Assembly (NCBI RefSeq): GCF_000364225.2
Contig: NZ_AQFT02000001.1
Span: 5,011,001-5,075,000, forward strand
DNA: 64,000 bases
Reading direction: 5' to 3'
Origin: Eubacterium plexicaudatum ASF492
Lineage (GTDB): Bacteria > Bacillota > Clostridia > Lachnospirales > Lachnospiraceae
The notes beneath the pieces were generated by a model that was given only the letters and a program-made list of their open reading frames with translations, did not search any database and had not been told where the DNA came from. A program made the position numbers and the translations under genes. Within the stretch, counting starts at the first letter, position 1. The number at the start of each line of letters is the position of its first letter. Positions 1-7,962 of the stretch are shown piece after piece.

Positions 1-1
1 C

Positions 2-391
2 CTGCCTAAGCAGAAGTATGAGGACTGGAGATTCGGGAAAGTACGGTATCTGGAAGCGGTGTGTACGTGTAATTTAAAGAAGCTCTCCTTTATTATGAAA
101 CAGATCCGCTCCTATGCAAAGAAATCGAATTTGAAACCATCCTTCTGCTATTATAAGCGGTGGGGCGTGAAGAAAAGGCATGGCCATAAGCCGGTAATCC
201 CCCTGCGGTTCAGCAAAAGCGGAAATCCGGAGATTGAAAAAGCATATGCGACACACTATGTGGATTTAGGGCGGACAGAGCAGTTGAAGAAAGAAAAAAT
301 GGGGAAAGCGGCAGCTGCAAACCAGGCTGAAATACCAGACGAAACACAAGATATGCCGGTAAATATTTCTGACAGCAGAAGTGGGGCATAA
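2..391 (+). CDS. C-terminal part of a mobile-element protein (cut by window edge)
   Basis: The reading frame is open from base 2, so this is the tail of a longer gene whose start lies before the window. It is basic and aromatic-rich in the first 80 residues, with a Lys/Arg-rich stretch, and ends in a polar Ala/Gln/Glu tail. I do not recognise the family. It sits 14 bases before another hypothetical gene and on the opposite strand from a relaxase/MobC pair, so it probably belongs to the same mobilizable or conjugative element. An internal ATG at 59 exists but has no ribosome site, and the frame continues upstream of it. Confidence 0.5.
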   Translation: MPKQKYEDWRFGKVRYLEAVCTCNLKKLSFIMKQIRSYAKKSNLKPSFCYYKRWGVKKRHGHKPVIPLRFSKSGNPEIEKAYATHYVDLGRTEQLKKEKMGKAAAANQAEIPDETQDMPVNISDSRSGA

Positions 392-405
392 AATGGGGAG
401 GAAAG

Positions 406-978
406 ATGGGAAAAGAACCGGACAAAAAATATGAAACCATGAAGAAAATCATGGATGCTTTAGAGGATATTCTATGCTCTTATCAGGGCAGGGGACATCA
501 ATCAGTATATGTTGACCTGGATTCCCTTGCACTTTTTACAAGCCTGATCGCATACAGACAGATACAGGTAGAAAATTACAGGTATGACTATGATGATAAT
601 ATCCGAGAGGACGAAGAAGCCAGACGGATTTACAGGGAGCTTGCACCGCAGACAAGATGGCGTGTGGGACGGCATACCCAGATAGAACCGATACGGATGA
701 ATGCATTGAAGCAACTTTCATCCTTGGGTATGCCGGCGTATCAGGGACAGATTTATTATGCAGATACAGGCTCTGTCCTGATATGTGGGGAAATCCTGCC
801 CTATGAGATTTTCCAGTTGCTTACAGATATGCCGGAAGTGAAGAAATTATATGTTTTCCCCTACCCGTTCCGGGAGGGATGGGAAAAGCCGCTCTATTTT
901 TCTTTTGAGCCGACAGAAGCGGCACGGGAGGAAATGCGGAAATATGTGGATAAAAATTGGATGAAATGCTTCGTATAA
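406..978 (+). CDS. Hypothetical mobile-element protein
   Basis: This 190-residue acidic/aromatic soluble protein starts at an ATG just after a GGGAGGAAAG ribosome site. It has no signal peptide, membrane segment or recognisable catalytic motif. The C-terminal half is rich in Tyr, Phe and Pro. It follows the previous gene closely in the same direction, consistent with co-transcription, and is convergent with the relaxase gene, with a hairpin terminator between them. Function unknown; cargo or accessory gene of the mobilizable element by position only. Confidence 0.55.
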   Translation: MGKEPDKKYETMKKIMDALEDILCSYQGRGHQSVYVDLDSLALFTSLIAYRQIQVENYRYDYDDNIREDEEARRIYRELAPQTRWRVGRHTQIEPIRMNALKQLSSLGMPAYQGQIYYADTGSVLICGEILPYEIFQLLTDMPEVKKLYVFPYPFREGWEKPLYFSFEPTEAAREEMRKYVDKNWMKCFV

Positions 979-1063
979 TGAGGGAAAAAGTGAAAGCCTT
1001 GACGGAATCATCCCTAAAGTGAATGAAGATATTTTTTAATCATATTCGTTTCGTTGGGAAAAA

Positions 1064-1103
1064 GACAGCCGCAAAATTCTATGTAATCCTGCGGCTGTTT
1101 TTC
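1064..1103. terminator. Bidirectional terminator between convergent genes
   Basis: An ACAGCCGCA / TGCGGCTGT hairpin is flanked by AAAA on the left and TTTTT on the right. It can therefore end transcription from the 406-978 gene on the plus strand and from the relaxase gene on the minus strand. Confidence 0.75.
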
Positions 1104-1115
1104 TGTTCAGAACGG

Positions 1116-2768
1116 TTAAGAAATGTCGGCGCTTTTCTGTTTTTCCGGCTGTCGGGTGTTTGGCTGCCCTAAAATCTTATCGACATTGGAGCAGACGGTA
1201 TTCAACTCTTTTTGGTAATCCCGGTAGTAATGGTAGGCTTTCTGTGCCTCTTTTTTCTGTTGGAGCAGCTTTTCCTTTTCTTCTTTCAATAGCTTCATGG
1301 AGGGGAGTTTCCCGTCTGCTGACTGCCCTTTCAGGAATTTCCGTGCGGCTTCATAGAGTGCGATTTCCGTTGGATGCTCCTGCCGGAACTGCCCTTTATT
1401 CTTTGCTTTCACAAACTTTTGGTAGACAGGTTTATTGGCGAGGTACTGGCCGGTGTAATGGATCTGCTCATTTACCTTCCGGAGATTATCTTCCACAGAT
1501 TTTAAATCTTTTTTGGAAGTGGAAACATGGTTCTTAATCTCTGAAAAGGAATTTTCCAGGGAATCCCTGGTATCATATCCATTCTCCTGTATATAAGCGA
1601 CCGTCTTAGCCATCTCTTTCAGGTTGGAAAGTTTCACTTTGTTAGCGTATGCGGCATTTTGCTGTGCCTTTACACAGTCCTGCAGATTAACCACCAGACG
1701 CAAATCTGACTTGATAAACAGGATTGATATAGCTTCCCCTTGCAGTAGATTGGATGGATGGGGTGCAGACTTCTCCGATTCCGTATTATATTTTTCCATA
1801 TCAACCGTTTTCTTTTTATTTTCTTTAGGCTCTGCATTTTCCTTAAACAGCTCCCGGAGGTAATCTTCTTCATAATGTGTGCCGAGCATCCTTCCAGTGA
1901 TATGCTTGTTCCGTTCCGGGTGAAGGTAGCTGAACCTGCCACGACTAACTTTCAGCTTGACATTATATTTTTCGAAAAGTAATTTCTGAAAATCTTCCTG
2001 GCTGCAGGAAACGGCTGCGGCATCTTCGATGGCAGACCGTAAGAAATCTTTCTGTGTTTGGAATACCATTTTTCGTGGTGTAAGCCCGTCTGCACGGAGC
2101 TGTCTGTTACGTTCATCCAGTTTCTTTTGCCCGCTTTGTCCTGCGTGGTATTCCCGGTCTGTAATTTTCTTCCCTGCCGGGGCAAGCAGATCTATCTGGT
2201 GCAGATGTTCCCGGCAGCATATATCCATGAGTGACTGCTTTAAGTGGATCAGGTAATTTTTAGTAACATGATGCTTATACCCGGCATGGGAATCGCAAGC
2301 CCGCTCCATAAAGTCCTGGCGTTCCACATCATATTTCCGTAAACTGTTGATTACGATATGCACGTGGATGTTGCCGCTCCCATTATGCCCGTCCATGTGG
2401 GTACAGACAAGAGCCTGATGTCCTGGGAAGTTTTTCTTTGCATATTCCATTCCGATCTGCTGTGCCTGTTCCCCGGTCAATCCATTTTCTGTGGCGTCCT
2501 TTGGATCGAAGCTGATGATGTAATGGTGGGATTTGATTTCATCATAGGATTCATTTTTGCGGTATAGGGCATTTAGTTCCCCACACTCCATGTCGAACGT
2601 GAACGGATCACAGTTTATGCCATCCATGATATATTCCTTACGGGGAATCCATTCACCATTTTCATCAAGTATCGGTTTGTTGGTATCTTCATCATGTTCA
2701 AACATGAGATAACGCTGTATCTCTGCATAGTTAGCATTTTTACTCGCTATGTGTTTCAGGATTGCCAT
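1116..2768 (-). CDS. Relaxase / mobilization nuclease (MobA/VirD2-like)
   Basis: This 550-residue protein would nick the transfer origin and lead the single strand into a recipient during mobilization. The N-terminal relaxase domain (about residues 1-270, PF03432 type) contains the metal-binding three-His signature: HMDGHNGSGNIHVHIVINS near residue 125, with the conserved SHHYIISF strand before it. Tyrosines near the N-terminus (residues 14 and 20) are candidate nicking residues. The C-terminal half is helical, charged and Lys/Glu-rich, as usual for these proteins. The start overlaps the end of mobC by 29 bases, so the two are translationally coupled. The length is normal for the family and no break is seen. 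Confidence 0.9.
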   Translation of the reverse strand: MAILKHIASKNANYAEIQRYLMFEHDEDTNKPILDENGEWIPRKEYIMDGINCDPFTFDMECGELNALYRKNESYDEIKSHHYIISFDPKDATENGLTGEQAQQIGMEYAKKNFPGHQALVCTHMDGHNGSGNIHVHIVINSLRKYDVERQDFMERACDSHAGYKHHVTKNYLIHLKQSLMDICCREHLHQIDLLAPAGKKITDREYHAGQSGQKKLDERNRQLRADGLTPRKMVFQTQKDFLRSAIEDAAAVSCSQEDFQKLLFEKYNVKLKVSRGRFSYLHPERNKHITGRMLGTHYEEDYLRELFKENAEPKENKKKTVDMEKYNTESEKSAPHPSNLLQGEAISILFIKSDLRLVVNLQDCVKAQQNAAYANKVKLSNLKEMAKTVAYIQENGYDTRDSLENSFSEIKNHVSTSKKDLKSVEDNLRKVNEQIHYTGQYLANKPVYQKFVKAKNKGQFRQEHPTEIALYEAARKFLKGQSADGKLPSMKLLKEEKEKLLQQKKEAQKAYHYYRDYQKELNTVCSNVDKILGQPNTRQPEKQKSADIS

Positions 2769-3156
2769 GAGAATGCCCTCCGGAAACCGCCTGGAAATCT
2801 CCCGCCATCTTCAAGACTTCAAATTTCATTTCATAGATTCTGGGCACGCTCTGGTCGATTGCCCTGCGCATTTCCTGTGAATGGATGCCGCCGCTGTTAA
2901 AGTGCCTTGCAATCTGGTTTAAATTGCTGCCAATTTTCCCAAACTCTGCAACCAGTTTTTTCAGTTCCGGCAGGTCTGCCACAATCTCATATTTCGCTGT
3001 GACCTTCTGCTTCATAATTTGTTTTCGGACATATTCAGCCAGTGGGAGGTGCGCAGCTTTAGCGTTTTCAGAGACGATTTCATATTCCGTATCGGTAAGG
3101 CGGAGCATGATCTGGTGCTTGTGTTGTAATTCCTTTTCCTTTTTTGGTCTTGCCAT
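2740..3156 (-). CDS. mobC: Relaxosome accessory protein MobC
   Basis: This 138-residue basic protein fits the bacterial MobC family, which binds beside oriT and helps the relaxase melt and nick the DNA. The N-terminal LRLTDTEYEIV segment resembles a ribbon-helix-helix, and the later GSNLNQIARHFNSGG segment is a MobC hallmark. An AAAGGA ribosome site precedes the ATG. It overlaps the downstream relaxase gene and lies just downstream of the candidate oriT, the usual order oriT-mobC-mobA. Confidence 0.88.
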   Translation of the reverse strand: MARPKKEKELQHKHQIMLRLTDTEYEIVSENAKAAHLPLAEYVRKQIMKQKVTAKYEIVADLPELKKLVAEFGKIGSNLNQIARHFNSGGIHSQEMRRAIDQSVPRIYEMKFEVLKMAGDFQAVSGGHSHGNPETHSE

Positions 3157-3743
3157 TGCATAGTTCCTTTCTGTGAAAATTGTAAGGATGATATTTCTTT
3201 CCTGATTATAGGGACTTAAAAAGAGTTCCTATCATATAAGCCGATTAGGGAACGTCATTGGGAAATAAAAGAAGGATTTTTACAGAAATATTTAGATTTC
3301 TCCGTGATGGGAACTATCACGTTGCGACTATTTTTAATAGGAGCCAACTTGCATATTTGGAAAATATGCAGGAACCGAGGGCATGGGGGGGCGCTGGATG
3401 TCCGGTGGACATCCGTTTAGCGCGGACCGGAGCGGAGCGTAGACGGAATCACCATCAAGTTTGCCGGGTTAGCAAAATCCACAAAGTGGGTTTTGAGTAA
3501 CTCAGGCGAAACTTGCTTTTTATGTCAGAACTGAAATAAAAAGCATTATCCGAGAAGTTTTATTATCAAAGAAACATCATAAAAAGCACAGTCTATCGGC
3601 AGTTTCCAAACAACTCTTCGGATAATGTTACTTAATAATGCAGTTTGATTAAAAAAGCCATACATAGTATTTTTGTTAGTATTCTTAGTAAATCTATTAT
3701 TACGATTGTTGGAATGTGTTGTTCTCAGCAAAATTTTATAATG
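3157..3743. other. Non-coding region upstream of mobC with candidate oriT
   Basis: No convincing gene is present in these 587 bases. The first part carries the mobC promoter region. From about 3360 to 3480 the base composition turns G+C-rich, with a palindrome at 3391-3420, which I interpret as part of the transfer origin. From 3520 the DNA is A+T-rich again and contains a spaced inverted repeat (CATTATCCGA at 3544-3553 and its complement at 3618-3627). Short open frames here lack ribosome sites. Confidence 0.5.
3396..3414. repeat. Inverted repeat, candidate oriT core
   Basis: The arms GGATGTCC and GGACATCC are separated by GGT. CGCT on the left and AGCG on the right can extend the stem after a four-base bulge. 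A G+C-rich segment follows (3421-3440). The position directly upstream of mobC/relaxase and the local composition suggest the oriT; the nick site itself is not identified. Confidence 0.45.
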
Positions 3744-4562
3744 CTAATCTTCTATGTCAGAATGCTTTTCTTTTGACCAAGGCTCAGGCACGAATCCTTT
3801 TACTAAACTTTTAGAATTCCTGTGTTTGACATAAAAATATCCCATTGTGGAGAATATAATAGCTCCTATAAAGTTTACAATCAGATCACTCATGGTATCT
3901 ATCAAACCAATATCCAAGTAACCTTCTATGCCTAGTTCTTTTCCGTCAATCACTACTTCCTGAATATTTGTAATATGGATAGATTGGTTTTGACCTCCGG
4001 TATTCAGAAGTGTTGAATGTATAGAATGGATAACAGTATCTTTCTGCATATCCAGATTCCATAAAAAATCCATTCCAAACTCAAAAAATTCCCATAATAC
4101 ACCGATTGTCATAGAAAAACAAAATGCTGTAATAGCCATGAATAAGGGGGATAGGTCAAATTTCATTTTCCTCTGTCGGTTCATAATATCTACAAGCGAA
4201 AATCCTATTGCTGCACATAAAAATCCATTTAGTGTGTGCAAAACTGTATCCCAATATAGGAAACGCATATAAAAAGAACGGATTTCACCTAATATTTCGG
4301 CCGAAAAAATAAAAATGAGGACAATGATTTCCAGTGGAGACGGAAATTCCACTTTTAAAGTCGCTTGAATTACACTTGGTGTTATCATTAAGATAAGAGT
4401 TAAAATACATAAGAATGCATTTTCATAATTCTGGTGGAATATTTGGAGAATTAAGATTCCAAGAACAAGTAAGCGCAGTCCCAAATAAACGAAAAATGTA
4501 TTTTTATGTTCTGTCAGCTCTGCAATGACAGCCTGATAGAATTTTCGTATTTTTCTTTTCAT
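3744..4562 (-). CDS. DUF2238-type (YjdF-like) integral membrane protein
   Basis: This 272-residue protein has about six hydrophobic segments. It carries motifs I associate with the DUF2238/YjdF family: WDTVLHTLNGFLCAAIGF near residue 105, GVLWEFFEFGMD near 155, and DTMSDLIVNFIGA near 220. The acidic and His residues in the membrane segments are conserved in the family, but its activity is unknown. The gene lies just downstream of a 53-residue membrane micro-protein gene on the same strand. The start is an ATG followed by a Lys/Arg-rich leader that anchors the first membrane helix. Confidence 0.75.
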   Translation of the reverse strand: MKRKIRKFYQAVIAELTEHKNTFFVYLGLRLLVLGILILQIFHQNYENAFLCILTLILMITPSVIQATLKVEFPSPLEIIVLIFIFSAEILGEIRSFYMRFLYWDTVLHTLNGFLCAAIGFSLVDIMNRQRKMKFDLSPLFMAITAFCFSMTIGVLWEFFEFGMDFLWNLDMQKDTVIHSIHSTLLNTGGQNQSIHITNIQEVVIDGKELGIEGYLDIGLIDTMSDLIVNFIGAIIFSTMGYFYVKHRNSKSLVKGFVPEPWSKEKHSDIED

Positions 4563-4577
4563 ATATATTCTCTATTT

Positions 4578-4739
4578 TCATTTCCTTTTCTTTGTATGCA
4601 GCAAAATAATAAAATATAGTGTCAGGATGATATGGAGAGTGATTATGCTGTGCATATCATCAGAACCCATTTTGATATATAGAAAAGGAAAGAGTATTAA
4701 AACCAAGATCCAGATAATACTAAAAAATATATTTATCAT
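4578..4739 (-). CDS. 53-residue two-helix membrane micro-protein
   Basis: An ATG preceded by a perfect AGGAGG (spacing about 6) opens a 53-codon frame. The product has one hydrophobic helix at residues 3-22, a short polar loop (KMGSDDMHS), a second helix at residues 31-47, and a basic tail HTKKRK. It lies 15 bases upstream of the DUF2238 gene in the same direction, so the two are probably co-transcribed and may act together. No family is recognised. The strong ribosome site and clean two-helix topology argue that it is real. Confidence 0.65.
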   Translation of the reverse strand: MINIFFSIIWILVLILFPFLYIKMGSDDMHSIITLHIILTLYFIILLHTKKRK

Positions 4740-4816
4740 GGAATCCTCCTATCTATGCGGGTATGACTGTTAAGACGGCATTGATCATATCATATGTGTC
4801 TGTCTTTAAATATGCT

Positions 4817-5057
4817 CTATTTTATGTAATTCACTGTAAGGATAGATAGTCCAAGGATGGCAAGCACGATGCCAGTTGCACGGTTTAAAGCTGCGGCGCT
4901 TGCTTTGTTTGCAAATTTGGCGGCAATCCTGGCCCATAGCAGGGTGGATGCGACACAAAAAACCAGACATCTCATATCCGGCATCCCGCCAATGGCAAAA
5001 TGGCTGGCAGCGCCTGTGAAGGCCGTGAAAGCCATAATAAATACACTTGTTCCTACG
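4817..5057 (-). pseudogene. C-terminal fragment of a TauE/SafE (TSUP) permease
   Basis: The frame encodes about 80 residues beginning GTSVFIMAFTAFTGAASHF and ending in a membrane helix, a good match to the last repeat of sulfite-exporter TauE/SafE family permeases (about 250 residues when whole). The N-terminal two thirds are absent: at about 5058 the sequence changes abruptly to an IS110 transposase on the other strand, with a stop in the permease frame at the junction. This is therefore a remnant left by a rearrangement, not a sequencing slip. Confidence 0.75.
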
Positions 5058-5720
5058 CTTCATATGGCATCCGTCTATGCTTTGCTTTGTGAATTTCCAA
5101 GTGCAGATGCTGTTGCAAATGCACATCTCACAAGGCTTTCCAACCTACTCTTTGATAGTTCGAAAGGCAGATATGGAAAAGATACTGCTGTCATGTTTCG
5201 TGACGCTGCAAGAAGTTCTATCGGTTCTCATATGCCTGCCAAGTCTTTGGAACTAAAGCACACCATAAAACTTATTCGGGAATTAGTGATTGAGATTGAC
5301 GAGATTGAAGCAGCCATCAAACGAATCATGGATAAAGAAATCCAATCGCCAATCTTTACCATTCCCGGTATCAGTTACCGGATGGGCGCAATGATCATCG
5401 CTGAGATTGGGGATTTCTCTCGTTTTGATTCCGCAGATAAGATATTCGCATATGCAGGAATGTCTCCCTCCACTTATCAATCCGGACAGTTAGACAACTG
5501 TTATTCCCATATGGAGAGAGGTTCCAGATACCTCCGGTATGCCCTTTACAATGCCACAAAATATGTCTGTCACTGGGATAAATCTTTTGGTGCATATCTT
5601 GAAAAGAAACGCTCGGAAGGCAAGCATTATAATGTTGCCATATCCCATGCCGCTAAGAAGCTTGTGCGATTGATTTTTGCAATGGAGAAATCAGGAAAAG
5701 CATATCTGCCAACTGCTTAA
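5058..5720 (+). pseudogene. Truncated IS110-family transposase (C-terminal domain)
   Basis: About 220 residues match the C-terminal half of IS110 transposases, normally about 400 residues. The helical linker (HLTRLSNLL, GRYGKDTA), the PGIS motif near IGSYRMGAMI and the YAGMSPSTYQSG segment carrying the catalytic serine region of the Transposase_20 domain are present. The N-terminal RuvC-like DEDD domain is missing, so the enzyme cannot be active. An in-frame ATG exists at 5064. Upstream in the same frame the codons derive from the antisense of the TauE-like fragment and are not part of the transposase. Confidence 0.85.
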
Positions 5721-5745
5721 TTTTTTTCTGTAAATATCTCCTTTT

Positions 5746-5767
5746 AGAGCACCTATAAAGATGCTCT
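5746..5767 (+). terminator. Short hairpin after the IS110 remnant
   Basis: AGAGCA and TGCTCT arms enclose a 10-base loop, followed by TGTTGT rather than a clean T-run. It may be a weak terminator or part of the IS110 right end. Confidence 0.35.
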
Positions 5768-5840
5768 TGTTGTCATACAGTTTTCAAGGTTCAAATATAT
5801 CTGAAATGCGTTTCTGCAATTCATTCAAAAAGCTTTCATT

Positions 5841-7055
5841 TTAGATTTGACTTTTAATAGTTAGTCTTTCTATACTCATTTTCACTTCAAATGTCGTTCC
5901 GCCCTGCTCATTTCCATGAACCTCAATCTTCCCGTCATGCGCCCGCACGATCTCGCGTACCATTGCAAGTCCAAGACCTACACCGCCAATTTTTCGGCTT
6001 CTTGACTTATCCACCCGGAAGAATGGTTCAAAGATCTGCTCTCGGAATGTCTCATCGATCCCATTTCCTGTATCTGCAATCGTCAGAACAACTTCTTTCC
6101 TCTTTCGTTCTGCCGATACCGTAACTTTTCCATCTGCATGGTTGTATTTAATCGCATTTTCAACAAGGTTATAAAGCATCCGATAGATCAGTATATCACT
6201 TCCTGTCAGCATCAGACCCTCGCCTGCATTCTCTTCTTTCTCATCTACTGTACTCTGCGATTTCTGTATCAGTGCAACACCTTTTTCCTGTGCCAACGGT
6301 TCCAGATCTGCCAGCACTTCCTCGATTAGTCCGCAAAGTTCGATCTTGTCATTGCGCGCTACTGTCTGTAACTCACTCATATCCAGAAGTGTTCTGACCA
6401 ACTTGCTGAGACGCTCGTTCTGCTCTGTCACCATCTGGATCGTCTCTTGCGCCGCTTCCCCATTCTCCAGATTTTCTGACGCATGATAGAGGTCCAGTTG
6501 TGCTTGAATTAATGCCAAAGGAGTCCGCAGCTCATGCGCTGCATTCCCGGTAAACTGGCGCTGTGTCTCGAACGATTCCGACAGTCGCAAAAGCATCTTA
6601 TTATAAGACGTACGAAGTATGTCCAACTCTGCAATCTTATTCTCTTCGATCGTATAATCCGCCAGGTTCTGTGCCTGTACTTTTTCAACTGTCTCAGAAA
6701 ACTCTCTGAGCGGTTTTAATGCACGACCACTAATAAAATATGTCACCGCTCCACCAAGTAACGCTACAACACCTGTGATCAGTAGACTTCTGTTTCTATA
6801 ATCGGATTTCGAATTATACACCTCCGTAGCAAATTGTGATGCAAAATTGTCCCACTCATTATCCGGAATCTCAATGTATAGTGCTTCCGGTGTTTTTCCC
6901 TGATCTGTAACTGTTTCCTGAAGTGTATCGATATAATAGACTCCATTCTTATATAAGAAAAATGTAAGGCATCCGCACAATACTGTGATCAACACTGTAG
7001 TAAGGATTGTCAGTCTCCACTGGAGTGATAATTTTCTCATGCTTTGCCATCTCAT
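5841..7055 (-). CDS. Two-component sensor histidine kinase (OmpR-partner type)
   Basis: This 404-residue membrane kinase has a first membrane helix at about 12-34, an extracytoplasmic loop of about 50 residues, a second helix at about 88-108, a HAMP-like segment, and the phospho-acceptor box GNAAHELRTPLALIQ near residue 170. The ATPase domain shows an N-box (LVENAIKYN), a G1 box (IADTGNGID) and a G2 box (GGVGLGLAM). The ATG overlaps the stop of the regulator gene by four bases (ATGA), so the pair is translationally coupled. Signal unknown; the divergent redox operon next door is the obvious target. Confidence 0.9.
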   Translation of the reverse strand: MRWQSMRKLSLQWRLTILTTVLITVLCGCLTFFLYKNGVYYIDTLQETVTDQGKTPEALYIEIPDNEWDNFASQFATEVYNSKSDYRNRSLLITGVVALLGGAVTYFISGRALKPLREFSETVEKVQAQNLADYTIEENKIAELDILRTSYNKMLLRLSESFETQRQFTGNAAHELRTPLALIQAQLDLYHASENLENGEAAQETIQMVTEQNERLSKLVRTLLDMSELQTVARNDKIELCGLIEEVLADLEPLAQEKGVALIQKSQSTVDEKEENAGEGLMLTGSDILIYRMLYNLVENAIKYNHADGKVTVSAERKRKEVVLTIADTGNGIDETFREQIFEPFFRVDKSRSRKIGGVGLGLAMVREIVRAHDGKIEVHGNEQGGTTFEVKMSIERLTIKSQI

Positions 7056-7732
7056 CCTATCTTATAACCCTCGCCAATCCTATTTACGATCGGATCATAG
7101 CCAAGTCCCGCCTTGAGTTTTCTCCTCAGGGAAGACATATGCACACGAATAGAGCCGCTAAAACTATCCACAGAAGAATCCCAAACATGCTCAATCAACT
7201 CTTCCTGGCTGACCGGCCGGCCCTGATTCAGAAGAAGATACTCTAGAATCCCATTTTCTTTTCTCGTCAACGCAACCGGATTCTCTTCTGCATACGCCAC
7301 TCGTTCTCTTATATCAAACCGAATGCCGTTGCATTCCAGGCAGACATTTTTCTGTATGAATTTTCGTCTCGTCAGACTTCTCACGCGTGCCTCGAGTTCC
7401 TGCAAATGAAATGGTTTTTCCATATAATCATTCGCACCTACATCCAACCCTTCAACTTTATCTGCAATCTGACTTCTCGCAGACAAGATCAATACCTTTG
7501 TCTCTTCATCTTCTTTACGAAGTTCCCGAAGAATCTCCATCCCATCCACCCCAGGAAGATTAAGATCAAGCACGATCAGATCATACATTTCAGCATAAAT
7601 CATATCCAATGCTTCTTCTCCGTCATTGCACACATCCACCTCATAGCCGGTCTGGTGCAGACTTTTCGCGATCATGTCACATAATTTCTTCTCATCTTCA
7701 ACGACTAATAATTTCACTTTATTTTTCTCCAT
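7052..7732 (-). CDS. OmpR/PhoB-family response regulator
   Basis: The receiver domain (residues 1-120) shows the acidic pair VVEDE, the phospho-accepting Asp in VLDLNLPGVDG, and the conserved Lys in MEKPF. A winged-helix DNA-binding domain follows (residues 130-226) and ends with the usual RIGEGYKIG strand. I chose the ATG at 7732 because the receiver core starts there, but its nearest good ribosome site, GGAGG at 7754-7758, is 21 bases away. That GGAGG is 6 bases from an in-frame ATT at 7747, so a rare ATT start is possible. The gene is divergent from the CxxC/4Fe-4S operon. Confidence 0.88.
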   Translation of the reverse strand: MEKNKVKLLVVEDEKKLCDMIAKSLHQTGYEVDVCNDGEEALDMIYAEMYDLIVLDLNLPGVDGMEILRELRKEDEETKVLILSARSQIADKVEGLDVGANDYMEKPFHLQELEARVRSLTRRKFIQKNVCLECNGIRFDIRERVAYAEENPVALTRKENGILEYLLLNQGRPVSQEELIEHVWDSSVDSFSGSIRVHMSSLRRKLKAGLGYDPIVNRIGEGYKIG

Positions 7733-7763
7733 CTTCTTAACAGAAATTTTACACCTCCTATTG

Positions 7764-7800
7764 TATAATGCCAACATCGAAAAGTCAATAAACTGACTTT
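7764..7800 (+). promoter_or_regulatory. Promoter -10 and 20-base inverted repeat in the divergent intergenic region
   Basis: TATAAT lies at 7764-7769 on the plus strand. Just downstream, AAAGTCA-ATAAAC-TGACTTT (7781-7800) is a perfect palindrome with 7-base arms. It sits where the transcript of the CxxC operon would begin, so it is a candidate operator, plausibly for the adjacent response regulator. Confidence 0.5.
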
Positions 7801-7821
7801 GAACATTGAAAGGAGTATTTT

Positions 7822-7962
7822 ATGAAATCTGAAAAAGCATCACAGATTCTTTTACTTACAGCCGGTCTGGTTCTTTTCTTTGGCGGAATTTTCCGCGGCG
7901 AAGCCGCTGTAGTACTCAGCAAAGCAATAAAATTATGTATGGAGTGTGTCGGAATTGGATAA
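7822..7962 (+). CDS. CD1871A-type CXXC-motif micro-protein
   Basis: A 46-residue protein follows an AAAGGAG ribosome site. It has one membrane helix (about residues 9-23, LLLTAGLVLFFGGIF), then RGEAAVVLSKAIKLC and a C-terminal CMEC motif ending CVGIG. This matches the small CD1871A family of clostridia, always found beside a 4Fe-4S membrane protein and a thioredoxin-like lipoprotein, as here. The role is unknown; the paired cysteines suggest a membrane-tethered redox relay or metal site. Its end overlaps the start of the next gene by 17 bases. Confidence 0.85.
   Translation: MKSEKASQILLLTAGLVLFFGGIFRGEAAVVLSKAIKLCMECVGIG

Noticed and set aside
3258..3500. 80-codon open frame in the mobC upstream region
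   Set aside because: No ribosome site; composition and position fit oriT rather than coding DNA.
3546..3731. 61-codon minus-strand frame in the A+T-rich spacer
   Set aside because: Low-complexity Asn/Lys/Thr product and no ribosome site.
4857..5057. Apparent N-terminal part of the IS110 frame
   Set aside because: These codons are the antisense of the TauE-like fragment; IS110 similarity begins only at about 5058.
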